A DNA stretch of 64,000 bases from UBA5868 sp964482025 (GCA_964482025.1 CAYZVN010000001.1:1-64000); one strand, 5' to 3'; counted from the stretch's first letter, positions 46,152 to 54,770 are shown. Numbers and translations: made by a program. Notes: generated from the sequence alone by a model not told the origin.

Positions 46152-47222
46152 TTGCATTCTCGATTTCTGACATCGTTGATATTTTCGGTCCTGGGTATTG
46201 GATTTAATCCAGGTGCAAGCGCCAATACGTTTCCTATTGGTGGTGGAATTGGTATTACCTCCATCAATCTAAGTGAGCCCGTAACCATTAAAGCGAATTT
46301 CGATGACTGGGAAACCAACGAGCTGAAGCGCGGCAATCGGCTTTATTCAAAACACGTCGCGCGAGTCGGGGCCCACATCAATCGCTTTCAAATCGGCTAT
46401 AGCAAACATCTCTACTATTATTTAAATTTTTCTAACGATACGGCACGCCTCCATTTTTTGGAGCGCAATGGTCGCGCTGATAACCACAAGGCAACCTATA
46501 ACATTCACCTCGAGGCCAACAATGCCGAAGCAGAAGGCATGTATCTTGGCTATGATTTTTCCTGGAATGGTTTGACTGTCGGCGCAACATTGACCTACCT
46601 CAAACTGCAGGATCTTTATTACGGCAAAGCATTTGGTTTTTTTGATCCCGCCCAGACGCTGGATAACAACACCTATATTGTGATTGATTATGCGTATCCC
46701 GAAGACCGGATTTTTGAGCGGGAAGTTGCGCCTCCTGAAGGCAGCGGACTGACACTGGATATCCGCCTGCGCTATCAATGGCGCGAGCATTCAGCTCGCC
46801 TAGCCATTAACGAGGCTTATTCAAATCTCTATTGGAACACCGCGCCCGGCAGCTTAATTGAAGGAAATGTCAATAATTTGATTAACAACAATGAAGCGGC
46901 GATTCGCTTCAGTCATTTTCGCACGCGTTTCCATCAGACCCTGCCGATACATACCGAAGCACAATATCGATATCGCCTAAATACAAGATTCGGCACCGGA
47001 CTGGATTATGAAAAGCTCGATAATAAAAAATGGTGGAAATGGGTCGGCGACTGGTATATGACCGACAAGTGGACGGGCAGTCTTCTGTGGGCACCGCGGG
47101 ACGGTATCTTTGGTGTGCAAGTCGAGCACCCAAACTTCCTGATTGGCTTGGAATCCGACAGCTCGGATTACCGCAAAAGCCATTATCTTAAGCTGCAGCT
47201 CCTCGCCAGAATAATCTTCTAG
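46152..47222 (+). CDS. Putative outer-membrane beta-barrel protein
   Basis: A 356-residue secreted protein starting at TTG 46152 (AGGTGA 8 bases upstream) with a signal peptide (FLTSLIFSVLGIGFNPGASA). The mature part alternates hydrophobic and polar residues, is rich in Tyr, Trp and Asn, and ends in LLARIIF; a terminal Phe is typical of barrels handled by BAM. Stretches such as YSKHLYYYLNFSND and LGYDFSWNGLTVGATLTYLKL read as transmembrane strands. No family is recognised. It could work with the upstream lipoprotein, though the terminator between them suggests separate transcription; the 51-bp gap after the terminator has no clear promoter. Confidence 0.72.
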   Translation: MHSRFLTSLIFSVLGIGFNPGASANTFPIGGGIGITSINLSEPVTIKANFDDWETNELKRGNRLYSKHVARVGAHINRFQIGYSKHLYYYLNFSNDTARLHFLERNGRADNHKATYNIHLEANNAEAEGMYLGYDFSWNGLTVGATLTYLKLQDLYYGKAFGFFDPAQTLDNNTYIVIDYAYPEDRIFEREVAPPEGSGLTLDIRLRYQWREHSARLAINEAYSNLYWNTAPGSLIEGNVNNLINNNEAAIRFSHFRTRFHQTLPIHTEAQYRYRLNTRFGTGLDYEKLDNKKWWKWVGDWYMTDKWTGSLLWAPRDGIFGVQVEHPNFLIGLESDSSDYRKSHYLKLQLLARIIF

Positions 47223-47231
47223 GCACCTAGC

Positions 47232-47256
47232 AAAAAAAGCGGACGTCCCTGTCCGC
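47232..47256 (-). terminator. Rho-independent terminator of the CBS gene
   Basis: On the minus strand GCGGAC/GTCCGC (6-bp stem, 6-base loop) runs into TTTTTTT. A second hairpin, GCGGCC/GGCCGC (47267-47291), lies between it and the gene. Confidence 0.8.
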
Positions 47257-47300
47257 AATAGAATAGGCGGCCAAACTAGGTTTCCGGCCGCACAAGCGGG

Positions 47301-47876
47301 TTAGTGTAAAAGTGGCTCTGGATACAGCGCGGCGTAGACGCTTACGAAAGACGAGCGAGTGTTGATATTGATATCGAGCCGCAATCTTCTGGCGAGATCG
47401 CTCGCGGAAATAACGCCGCGAATTTTATGTTCTCTTCTATCCACCACTAAGTAATGCTGATACTCATTATCTTTGAGTGTCTGGACCACATCCCCGACAG
47501 TCGCCTGCCGCAGCTCGTGATAATCGAGCGCACGCAGACTATCCTTTGGCTGCATAAAATCAGCAGCTGAGAGATCATCTCGATGTGCGCCTTTGGCAAC
47601 TCGCTTAAGTATTTCCTGTTGATTCAAATCCTCTAGGCACACCAGACCTAAGAATTCATTATCTTCATTGACGACCAGCTTCATGCGGACATGAGCTTGC
47701 ATCATGCTTTGCTCAATATCACAGGCGCGATCGTGGCGATCAGCGACTAATGGCTGGATATATTTGAAGTCTGTCATCACCGATAACGCCGGTGAATCCA
47801 GGGTTATCTTGTTGAGCACATCGGGATAAGCCAATGTGTCCACAGTCTCTAATTGATATAAGTTAAACCGCTTCAT
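47301..47876 (-). CDS. Tandem CBS-domain protein
   Basis: A 191-residue cytoplasmic protein of two CBS motifs (about 30-95 and 108-175), e.g. KLVVNEDNEFLGLVCLEDLN and HYLVVDRREHKIRGVISASDLARRL. CBS pairs bind adenosyl ligands and often sense energy or ion state. There is no attached enzyme or channel domain, so it likely regulates another protein. ATG 47876 has GAGGA 7 bases upstream; the frame extends 26 codons upstream without conservation. An MscS channel and antiporter lie nearby but on separate transcripts. Which target it regulates is unknown. Confidence 0.8.
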   Translation of the reverse strand: MKRFNLYQLETVDTLAYPDVLNKITLDSPALSVMTDFKYIQPLVADRHDRACDIEQSMMQAHVRMKLVVNEDNEFLGLVCLEDLNQQEILKRVAKGAHRDDLSAADFMQPKDSLRALDYHELRQATVGDVVQTLKDNEYQHYLVVDRREHKIRGVISASDLARRLRLDININTRSSFVSVYAALYPEPLLH

Positions 47877-48012
47877 ATACAAGTCCTCACGGAACAACTG
47901 CACGCCTTTAGACGCGCGGGAACACTTCGCAATACAGCGAAGGTAAGCCCACAAATAAAGGACGAATTGTTGGAGCTATTATCACTTCAAGGCGAAGCGA
48001 AACAGGCGTGGT

Positions 48013-48330
48013 TTATGCCTGGTTAGGAGGAGCTCGAATGGGATAGTAAGTGGAGGCTGTGGTAATTATGGAAAAAGAAGTGTGCTGAACTCTATCGCGT
48101 TGTGCGCTCGGCAGAGAAAGCGCATTAACATTGACCAGATGAAACTTTTCGCTTTCTTTGTCGCTAAGCTTCTGCACCTTATCCGTGGCAGCTAGACCCG
48201 CAACATGATCCACCACCGCAACGAACGCTTTCGCTGCAGTGGAGCTTTGCTTTTGAGTTCGGTGATCCGGCAGACAAGCCGCCAGAAAAAAACTTAAAAG
48301 CAAAAAATATTTAATGGAGATCCTAGTCAC
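48013..48330 (-). CDS. Small putative lipoprotein
   Basis: A 105-residue protein with a strong signal peptide (YFLLLSFFLAAC) whose Cys19 fits a lipobox. The mature part is polar and has no recognised domain (AFVAVVDHVAGLAATDKV then a Ser/Thr-rich tail). It stands alone between terminators and the CBS gene. Unknown function; reality of the gene is supported by the signal sequence. Confidence 0.6.
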   Translation of the reverse strand: MTRISIKYFLLLSFFLAACLPDHRTQKQSSTAAKAFVAVVDHVAGLAATDKVQKLSDKESEKFHLVNVNALSLPSAQRDRVQHTSFSIITTASTYYPIRAPPNQA

Positions 48331-48421
48331 GCCAACTCGCTATAGAAAACTGCTTGTTCATCATAGCACTGCTGCTGACATTTCTTGAATCAATTTTTCG
48401 CTAAGTCTGAAAACTGATAAA

Positions 48422-48450
48422 TAGGCCCCGAAAATCGTTTTCGGGGCCTA
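48422..48450 (-). terminator. Hairpin after the mscS gene
   Basis: A perfect 13-bp stem TAGGCCCCGAAAA/TTTTCGGGGCCTA with a 3-base loop, 14 bases past the mscS stop. The T-run after it is broken (TTTAT), but the stem is strong. Confidence 0.75.
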
Positions 48451-48464
48451 AAGCCGCTCTGTTC

Positions 48465-49670
48465 TTATAGCCGAGGATTCCTCATCTCAGGCGCTGTCTC
48501 CTCGGGAGCATCGATTTGTTTGGCCATCTCTCCCGTTTCTTGATCGGCAGCCCCAGCGTCCAACGACTCTTCTGGCTTGCGCTCGTCCATCTGGACTTGT
48601 ACGCGATTGCGCGGCAATGCTCGCGGATGCTCTTTCTGCAACCAAAGAATCATTTTCTCGCGGATTTCGCAGCGCAAGTCCCAAGAGGTAGGGCTGTTTT
48701 TCGCACTCATAAGTGCTCGCAGCTCCATGGTTTCTCGATTGGAATCAATAATTTGCAAAACTTGAACATTGCCGTCCCAAAGCTTGGACTGCCCCAGGAA
48801 TTCCTTTAATTTCTCACGCATTTTTGCGATGGGCACCGTGTAGTCGGTATGCCAAGTGACCACGCCAATAATGGAGGCATTTTCCCGCGTCCAATTTTGG
48901 AAAGGCTTTTCAATAAAGTAACTGAGGGGTATCACAAGGCGGCGCCAGTCCCAGATTTTGACTACGACATAGGTGGAAGTAATTTCTTCAATCCAGCCCC
49001 ACTCACCCTCGACAACCACCGCATCTTCTATGCGAATCGGTTGAGTAAGAGCAATTTGAATACCGGCGAGCAGGTTGCTCAGCACCGGGCGCGCGGCAAA
49101 GCCGACCACTATGCCCGCCACACCCGCAGACGCAAACAGCGAGACCCCGATGCTGCGGCCGCCGGGAAAGGTCATCAGCATGACCGCCGCCGTTACCAAG
49201 ACAATGATCATCAGCAACGCTTGCCGAAGTACCCGCACGCGGGTACGCATTTTCCGCGCTTCGAGATTGTCTTCCATATCGATACGGTGGCGCGCAATGG
49301 AAAAATCGGTCAAGACCGTCACCACCAAATAGGCGACCCAGCCGACAATCGCCACGATTCCCAAAGTGATGATTTGAGAAACTACCATTTCCAACCGGGG
49401 CGGCATTTGCACCAGCGGCAAAGTTAACTCAACCGCAATAATCACCATTCCCCAACGGGTTAAACTTTTTATCCGTTCGACCAGCTGGACCCAGGGCGTC
49501 TGATCGTGTCGCGCGGCAATTCGCCGCAGCAGTTTAAATAGCAGGGCATGAATCAGCACCGCGAATAACGCCGCCACAATCAGCGCGGCCAAGCCGATCA
49601 GATTTTCCATCCCCCAGGAGCTGGCGAATTGATCGAGAAGATTTATGTTATCGGGGGTTTGCTCAGGCAT
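48465..49670 (-). CDS. MscS-family mechanosensitive ion channel
   Basis: A 401-residue inner-membrane channel that would release solutes on hypo-osmotic shock. Four or so membrane helices (about 20-215) end in the pore helix region SLFASAGVAGIVVGFAARPVLSNLLAGIQIALTQPIRIEDAVVVEG, the MscS signature; the beta domain and cytoplasmic cage follow (NWTRENASIIGVVTWHTDY). The C-terminal 50 residues are a charged, Glu-rich tail (PEESLDAGAADQETGEM). ATG 49670 with GGAGAACATC upstream is clearly the start; 59 upstream codons are open but not conserved. It is larger than E. coli MscS (286 residues) and lies 193 bp downstream of the antiporter gene. Confidence 0.9.
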   Translation of the reverse strand: MPEQTPDNINLLDQFASSWGMENLIGLAALIVAALFAVLIHALLFKLLRRIAARHDQTPWVQLVERIKSLTRWGMVIIAVELTLPLVQMPPRLEMVVSQIITLGIVAIVGWVAYLVVTVLTDFSIARHRIDMEDNLEARKMRTRVRVLRQALLMIIVLVTAAVMLMTFPGGRSIGVSLFASAGVAGIVVGFAARPVLSNLLAGIQIALTQPIRIEDAVVVEGEWGWIEEITSTYVVVKIWDWRRLVIPLSYFIEKPFQNWTRENASIIGVVTWHTDYTVPIAKMREKLKEFLGQSKLWDGNVQVLQIIDSNRETMELRALMSAKNSPTSWDLRCEIREKMILWLQKEHPRALPRNRVQVQMDERKPEESLDAGAADQETGEMAKQIDAPEETAPEMRNPRL

Positions 49671-49863
49671 GATGTTCTCCGTTGGGCAGTCAGTTAGGCC
49701 GCTGAAGAAAAGGTGACGGAGTGAAGCCGGCTGCAAAAAGCCCGCCAGCCTCTGGCGATACCTAAGCGCTTGAAATTGCGAGGAAAAATACAAACGGAAA
49801 TACTTGGCGCCGGCAGGGGTTGTAAAAAGTCCTCCGGCAGATGCCAAAGTTACAGATGCGTCG

Positions 49864-51636
49864 CTATCCGCCCTGAACCGACTGCTCTGTTTGGCCCTCT
49901 GCCTTTGTCGCTGCCGCTTTTGGCGCTATAGGTTTAACACCCACCTGGATAACCCGATTGCCATCCAGCTCAGCGACTGTCCAACGCAAACCGTTCCAAT
50001 CAAAATGATCACCGACCACTGGTTTGCCGCCGATACGCAGTGCAACAAAGTCCCCCAGCTGCAGTTGGTCGTCCAGCGAATTGAGATCTAAGGCATAGAG
50101 GGTGGCTAGGTCGCGCAGAGTCACGTCGCCGCGCAAAATGAAATCGCCAAAAAAAGACAGATCAGATGAGCGCGACGGCGCCACACTGAACAACTTGCCG
50201 AGCGCGGGCAAGTCGTGTTCATGACCTATTACACAGATGATATCGCCAGCCACCAGGCGGGTGCTGCCGCTTGGATGGAGTAATTGTTGATTGCGAAACA
50301 GCGCGGCGATGCGCGTCCCCTCGGGCATATGAAGCTTGCGCAGCTCGGCGCCGACGCACCACCGATCAGCGCCCAAACGGTAAATAAACAGCTCCCACTG
50401 ACTCGTGGTATGAACGCTTATGCCCACCCGCGAGATCGGCGTCGGCATTGCGGGAACTACGACACCGGCTTTTTTTGCCGCCCAGGAGAGGCTAGTCCCC
50501 TGCACCAGCAGCGATACCAACACGATAAAAAAAGCGACATTGAAAAACAGCTGGGCGTTATCCAAGCCCGCCATCAATGGAAAGACAGCGAGAATGACCG
50601 GCACGGCGCCGCGCAGCCCAACCCAGGAAATAAAGCAGCGCTCGCGTAAATTGAACCCTTTGAAGGGCAACAGACCGAGAAAGACGGATAACGGTCGGGC
50701 GAACAAGATCATCCAAGCGGAGAGGAAAAGTGCCGGCAGCGCAATGGGCAATAGCTCACTGGGCGTCAAGAGCAGGCCGAGAACCAGGAACATGCCGATC
50801 TGACTTAGCCAAGCCAGTCCATCAAACATATGCAGAATTCCGGAGCGGTTGCGAATGGGATGATTGCCCAGCCACAGGCCACATACATAAACCGTCACTA
50901 TCCCGCTGCCGCCCACCGCACCCGAAAGGGCGTAGAGCATGATGCCGGCGCTCACCGCGAGCAGTGGATAGAGCCCATCGGCAATATCGAGTCGGTTGAT
51001 TAGGTTCAGCAATAACCACCCGCCGCCAAGACCAAGCAGTATCCCAACCCCGAACTGCTGCACTAAGCTGATCAGAACACTCCACGAAAAATCGGTTTGT
51101 CCCTCTACCAGCATGGCAATTAGCGTCACCGTCAGAAACATCGCCATGGGGTCGTTGCTACCTGACTCAATCTCTAAGGTCGAGCCAACACGCTCATTTA
51201 GGCCCTTGCCATTTAGCAGATTAAAAACCACCGCGGCATCGGTAGAGCCGACAATCGCCCCGATTAACAAGCCTTCAAGCAGGTGCAAGTCAAACAGCCA
51301 GGCAGCCATAACACCGGTTAGCCCTGCGGTCGCAATCACGCCAAAGGTGGCGAGTGTCAGCGCTGGCCGCAGCGCCACGCGGAACGTCTTGGCGCGGGTT
51401 CGCATTCCGCCGTCGAGCAGAATGATCGCCAGCGCAAGATTGCTCACTAAGTAAGCTAGGTGGTAGTTATCAAAGACGATACCGCCGATTCCATCTACGC
51501 CGGCCATCATGCCGACACCGAGGAAAATAACCAGCACCGGAATACCGATACGATTGGAAAACGAACTGACAAGAATACTGGCGGCGACCAGTGCAGCTCC
51601 TAAAAAGAGAAGATGATTGATGAAGCTGGCACTCAT
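49864..51636 (-). CDS. CvrA/NhaP2-type K+ (Na+)/H+ antiporter
   Basis: A CPA1-family cation/proton antiporter of 590 residues. Twelve or more membrane helices span residues 1-390 with LLDGGMRT, GSTDAAVVFNLL and ESGSNDPMAMFL, the ion-binding Asp in SND, and the WVGLRGAVPVILAVFPL segment. A cytoplasmic RCK/TrkA_C-like domain (about 405-490) and a CorC_HlyC-like domain (about 500-580) follow. This layout matches E. coli CvrA and Vibrio NhaP2, which export potassium during growth at low osmolarity. It lies upstream of mscS on the same strand, so both may help in osmotic downshift. Confidence 0.9.
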   Translation of the reverse strand: MSASFINHLLFLGAALVAASILVSSFSNRIGIPVLVIFLGVGMMAGVDGIGGIVFDNYHLAYLVSNLALAIILLDGGMRTRAKTFRVALRPALTLATFGVIATAGLTGVMAAWLFDLHLLEGLLIGAIVGSTDAAVVFNLLNGKGLNERVGSTLEIESGSNDPMAMFLTVTLIAMLVEGQTDFSWSVLISLVQQFGVGILLGLGGGWLLLNLINRLDIADGLYPLLAVSAGIMLYALSGAVGGSGIVTVYVCGLWLGNHPIRNRSGILHMFDGLAWLSQIGMFLVLGLLLTPSELLPIALPALFLSAWMILFARPLSVFLGLLPFKGFNLRERCFISWVGLRGAVPVILAVFPLMAGLDNAQLFFNVAFFIVLVSLLVQGTSLSWAAKKAGVVVPAMPTPISRVGISVHTTSQWELFIYRLGADRWCVGAELRKLHMPEGTRIAALFRNQQLLHPSGSTRLVAGDIICVIGHEHDLPALGKLFSVAPSRSSDLSFFGDFILRGDVTLRDLATLYALDLNSLDDQLQLGDFVALRIGGKPVVGDHFDWNGLRWTVAELDGNRVIQVGVKPIAPKAAATKAEGQTEQSVQGG

Positions 51637-51689
51637 GTTCTAGCCGAGGTCCTCAAAGTGAAAAGATCCAATTGTAACGACTGCAGCCC

Positions 51690-52408
51690 TCAGCAGGCGG
51701 ATAATTCTTCCGAGATGCCGAAAACGGCGATGGCACTGGCCACCACCAAGTTCATGGAAGAGTTCTTGCCCATCATAGGAATATGCGCCGTCTGAGCCGC
51801 TTCATCCAGCAACTTCTGGCTGATGCCTTGGCTTTCATTACCAACGATTAACACGATTTCCTTCTGCGCGGGAATCGCGAGGCGACGAAGATCAATGCTG
51901 CCACTGGTGATTTCCAGCGCGACTAACCATTGGCCTAGGCCTTTGAGTTCACGCACCAGGGCGAGCGGGTCTTCCGTATAAGACCAAGGCACATACTGCT
52001 GAGTGGCGCGCGCCGCGCGGCGCACTTTGGCATTTTCGGGCGTGACGCTGGCGCCGGCCAAGTAAAGGTGGCGCACCCCCAAAGCGTCGGCCATGCGGAA
52101 CAAACCGCCGATATTGGCCGGATCGGTCACATCCGCTGCCAGCACACTCAGCGGATAGGATTTNNNNNNNNNNNNNNNNNNNNNNNNNNNNNNNNNNNNN
52201 NNNNNNNNNNNNNNNNNNNNNNNNNNNNNNNNNNNNNNNNNNNNNNNNNNNNNNNNNNNNNNNTGGCCGGATCGGTCACATCCGCTGCCAGCACACTCAG
52301 CGGATAGGATTTACCCGAAGGCACATGCTCGGCATGACTCAGTTGTACATTGCCAGTTGACTGCACGTTGCCGGTCGACGGTACCTTGCCGGTTGATCGG
52401 GAGGTCAC
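51690..52408 (-). CDS. TrmH/SpoU-family RNA 2'-O-methyltransferase, split by an assembly gap
   Basis: The gene runs from GTG 52408 to the stop at 51690 but is interrupted by 100 N. Removing the N run and one of the two identical 49-bp flanks gives 570 bp, a clean 189-residue protein. The three SPOUT motifs are present: NIGGLFRMADALGV, IVLIVGNESQGIS and SSMNLVVASAIAVFG, so it should bind AdoMet in a knotted fold and methylate ribose in rRNA or tRNA; the exact target is not evident. The start overlaps the upstream secreted-protein stop (GTGA). The first 22 residues contain three copies of a hexapeptide of form STGxVx. Not a pseudogene in my view. Confidence 0.85.
52115..52312. repeat. 49-bp direct repeat flanking the N gap
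   Basis: Positions 52115-52163 and 52264-52312 are identical over 49 bases, each abutting the N run. The two contig ends evidently overlap and were not merged. Real tandem duplication is unlikely because collapsing the copies restores the methyltransferase frame. Confidence 0.92.
52164..52263. other. Assembly gap (100 N)
   Basis: Exactly 100 undetermined bases, the usual placeholder for a gap of unknown size. The flanking overlap indicates that no sequence is actually missing. Confidence 0.98.
52343..52396 (-). repeat. Three tandem 18-bp repeats in the methyltransferase N-terminus
   Basis: Three in-frame 18-base units encode STGKVP, STGNVQ and STGNVQ (residues 5-22). The copies differ at several bases but keep the Ser-Thr-Gly-x-Val pattern. 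Confidence 0.8.
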
Positions 52409-53250
52409 AAAACAGTCCTTCTATACACCCAGTTTTGCTGCACATTGTCGCACACCAACACGAGGTCACTGAGCCGCATACACTGGGCCAGGCTGTCCGG
52501 CAGGGCGTCGTTGTAATGGGTTTGCACCCCCATACTGGCTTTATCTTTTTTTAAGAAATCAAACATCGAGGTCAGGCGCTCGCCAAAGCGCGCGCCCTTT
52601 GCCTGGGCGTCGGTAAATGTGTGATAGAACTTGGTGAACGACATGGTGGAAGCGCCTAAGCCTATGGCCAACATGGCTTCTATGTACTGCAGATAAGCGC
52701 GAGAAGCGTATTCCATCAGCGCTGAGCGATTAGTCGTATCGCCCCGATATTCCGCGAAAACCACCCGCTGCGCCGCATCGAGAGCACCCGGTGCCAAGCG
52801 ACTATTGGGTAGATTACCCTGCAGTTGGTAACGCTCGGCCCCGCAGCGAATACTGTCAGACCTCAACTCACAGCCACTTAGGCTTGTGGTCGATGCAGCA
52901 GGAGCCTCGGTGCGAGCGGGCTCGATTTGCGCATCAGGCTTAGGCAGAGCGGGCTTAGACGCAGCTCGTTGGGGCGAAGCTGCGGGCGCCGCCGGTCGCC
53001 TCGCCTCTGGCGGCAGGCTGATACCTGCCTGCTCGGCCGGGCGGCGCAACAACAGGCGCTGGGTTTTCTCGGGATTGCGGCGCAGCTCCTGCAGACTCGG
53101 CAGCACCGCCGAGGGGTTCGCCGCGCGAATCTTGCAGTAGGTCCGCTCCAGCGGTGTGCGGGCCTGCTCTTCGCAAGCGGTTCCCTGCGCCTCAACCCCC
53201 AGGCTAAGCAAGAGGGCAGGCAGGTAAAACAAAGCGCTGCGCAATAACAT
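52405..53250 (-). CDS. Secreted protein of unknown function
   Basis: From ATG 53250 (CGGAG 9 bases upstream) the protein has 281 residues and a signal peptide (LLRSALFYLPALLLSLGVEA). The mature N-terminus contains TACEEQARTPLERTYCKIRAANPS with two Cys, a Pro/Ala-rich low-complexity linker (about 75-125), then a domain with SGCELRSDSIRCGAERYQLQGN and the helical AYLQYIEAMLAIGLGASTMSFTKFYHTFTDA. Six cysteines suggest disulfides in the periplasm. I do not recognise the family. It overlaps the methyltransferase start by 4 bases and diverges from ubiE across 114 bp. Confidence 0.75.
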   Translation of the reverse strand: MLLRSALFYLPALLLSLGVEAQGTACEEQARTPLERTYCKIRAANPSAVLPSLQELRRNPEKTQRLLLRRPAEQAGISLPPEARRPAAPAASPQRAASKPALPKPDAQIEPARTEAPAASTTSLSGCELRSDSIRCGAERYQLQGNLPNSRLAPGALDAAQRVVFAEYRGDTTNRSALMEYASRAYLQYIEAMLAIGLGASTMSFTKFYHTFTDAQAKGARFGERLTSMFDFLKKDKASMGVQTHYNDALPDSLAQCMRLSDLVLVCDNVQQNWVYRRTVL

Positions 53251-53364
53251 GTCAATAATCTCCGAGTGCTCTGGTCGGCCGAACGAGGGCAAAGATTTTA
53301 GTTCAAGGCATGCCCCGGCGCTTATTTGTCCGTACAATAGCCGGCTTGCAAACGAGGGTGCCCC

Positions 53365-54114
53365 ATGGAAAACGACCAATATACCGATTTCGGTTTTCAG
53401 AAGGTAAAAGCCGGGGAAAAAGCGAGCCGAGTGGCAGATGTCTTTCACTCCGTCGCCGGCAAGTACGACCTAATGAACGATTTGATGTCCGGCGGCGTGC
53501 ACCGCCTGTGGAAACTGTTTACGGTGGAGATGGCCGCGGTACGGCCGGGTCAGGCCGTCCTTGATATCGCCGGAGGCACTGGCGACCTGGCCGCCAAGTT
53601 TTCCCAGCTGGTGGGGCCGACCGGCAATGTTGTGCTCGCCGACATCAACTCCGCCATGCTGAATGTCGGCCGCGATAAGCTGCTCGATCGCGGTCTCGCT
53701 CACAATATTTTTTTCGCCCAGGCCGATGCGCAATATTTGCCGTTTCCCGATAACACCTTCGACTGTATCACCATCGCCTTTGGCCTACGCAATGTCACCG
53801 ACAAGGATCTCGCCCTGCGCTCGATGCTGCGCGTATTAAAGCCCGGCGGACGCTTACTGGTGCTGGAGTTCTCCAAGCCGCAATCCGGCCTGCTGGAAAA
53901 AGCCTATGACACCTACTCCTTCCGCCTCCTGCCGCTGATGGGACGACTGGTGGCTGGTGACGCGGACAGCTACCGCTATCTGGCCGAGAGCATTCGCATG
54001 CACCCAGACCAGGAAACCTTAAAGCAAATGATGGACACCGCCGGCTTCACCCAGTGCAGTTATCACAATATGACCGGCGGCATAGTGGCTCTGCATAAAG
54101 GGATAAAACCTTGA
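53365..54114 (+). CDS. ubiE: Ubiquinone/menaquinone C-methyltransferase UbiE
   Basis: AdoMet-dependent C-methyltransferase of quinone synthesis, 249 residues. Signature segments: VADVFHSVAGKYDLMNDLMSGG, the AdoMet loop LDIAGGTGDLAAKF, and FGLRNVTDKDLAL. First gene of ubiE-ubiJ-ubiB, with all junctions overlapping by 4 bases. A TACAAT at 53333-53338 may be its -10, but no matching -35 is clear. Confidence 0.97.
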   Translation: MENDQYTDFGFQKVKAGEKASRVADVFHSVAGKYDLMNDLMSGGVHRLWKLFTVEMAAVRPGQAVLDIAGGTGDLAAKFSQLVGPTGNVVLADINSAMLNVGRDKLLDRGLAHNIFFAQADAQYLPFPDNTFDCITIAFGLRNVTDKDLALRSMLRVLKPGGRLLVLEFSKPQSGLLEKAYDTYSFRLLPLMGRLVAGDADSYRYLAESIRMHPDQETLKQMMDTAGFTQCSYHNMTGGIVALHKGIKP

Positions 54115-54770
54115 TCGACCCGGCACTCCATGCGGCACTCGCTCGCGGATTGGAGCTCAGTCTGAACCGCGCCCTCACCTATGACCCGGGCAGTCAAGCG
54201 GCGCTCGGCCAGCTCGCCGGCCAATGGCTGAAAGTCGAAATGCGCAAGCCCGATCTGTCGCTCTACTGCGGCTTCTCCTCCAGCGGCATCCAATTGTTCA
54301 GCTATCGCGAAGAGCCGCCGGATTGTACGCTCACCGGCACCGCACCCGCCTTGGTCAGCCTGCTCTGGCGCGAGCGGCACAGCTTGGCTGGCAGCGGCGT
54401 GGAGATCTCAGGTGACATCGGCCTGCTGCACAAGCTGCAGCAAATTCTCGCCGACCTGGAGCTGGACTGGGAACAGCTGCTGTACGAGGCCATCGGCCTC
54501 GCAACCACTCCAGCGGCGGCCAATGTGTTGGGTTATCCGCTCGTCCACTTCCTACGCACAAGCGTCGCGCAGGTTCGCCGTCACGCCGAAGTCGCGCCGG
54601 ACTGGTTTCAGGATTATCTGACCGAAGAGGTTCGCCTGCTGCCATCGCCTCACGAAGTCGCGGCGTTTGCGGCAGATGTCGATGAATTGCGTGCCGCCAC
54701 CGATCGCTTGGACGCGCGCCTGCACAAGTTGCGCCTTCAGATTGACCGAGAGAAGCCATCCCTTCCGTGA
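54111..54770 (+). CDS. ubiJ: Ubiquinone biosynthesis accessory factor UbiJ
   Basis: SCP2-domain protein of 219 residues; UbiJ helps assemble the soluble Ubi complex and binds quinone intermediates. The SCP2-like domain (about 10-115) is followed by a helical region and a C-terminal coiled coil (VDELRAATDRLDARLHKLRLQI). It starts at TTG 54111, overlapping the ubiE stop (TTGA), and its stop overlaps the ubiB GTG. Low sequence identity is normal in this family; position between ubiE and ubiB secures the call. Confidence 0.93.
   Translation: MIDPALHAALARGLELSLNRALTYDPGSQAALGQLAGQWLKVEMRKPDLSLYCGFSSSGIQLFSYREEPPDCTLTGTAPALVSLLWRERHSLAGSGVEISGDIGLLHKLQQILADLELDWEQLLYEAIGLATTPAAANVLGYPLVHFLRTSVAQVRRHAEVAPDWFQDYLTEEVRLLPSPHEVAAFAADVDELRAATDRLDARLHKLRLQIDREKPSLP

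Noticed and set aside
52115..52312. 49-bp copies as a mobile-element target duplication or CRISPR-like repeat
   Set aside because: They abut an N run exactly and lie inside a gene that is intact once merged; there is no element between them.
51690..52408. Methyltransferase as a pseudogene or two genes
   Set aside because: The break coincides with the N run and an exact 49-bp overlap; collapsing it gives a full family-length protein.
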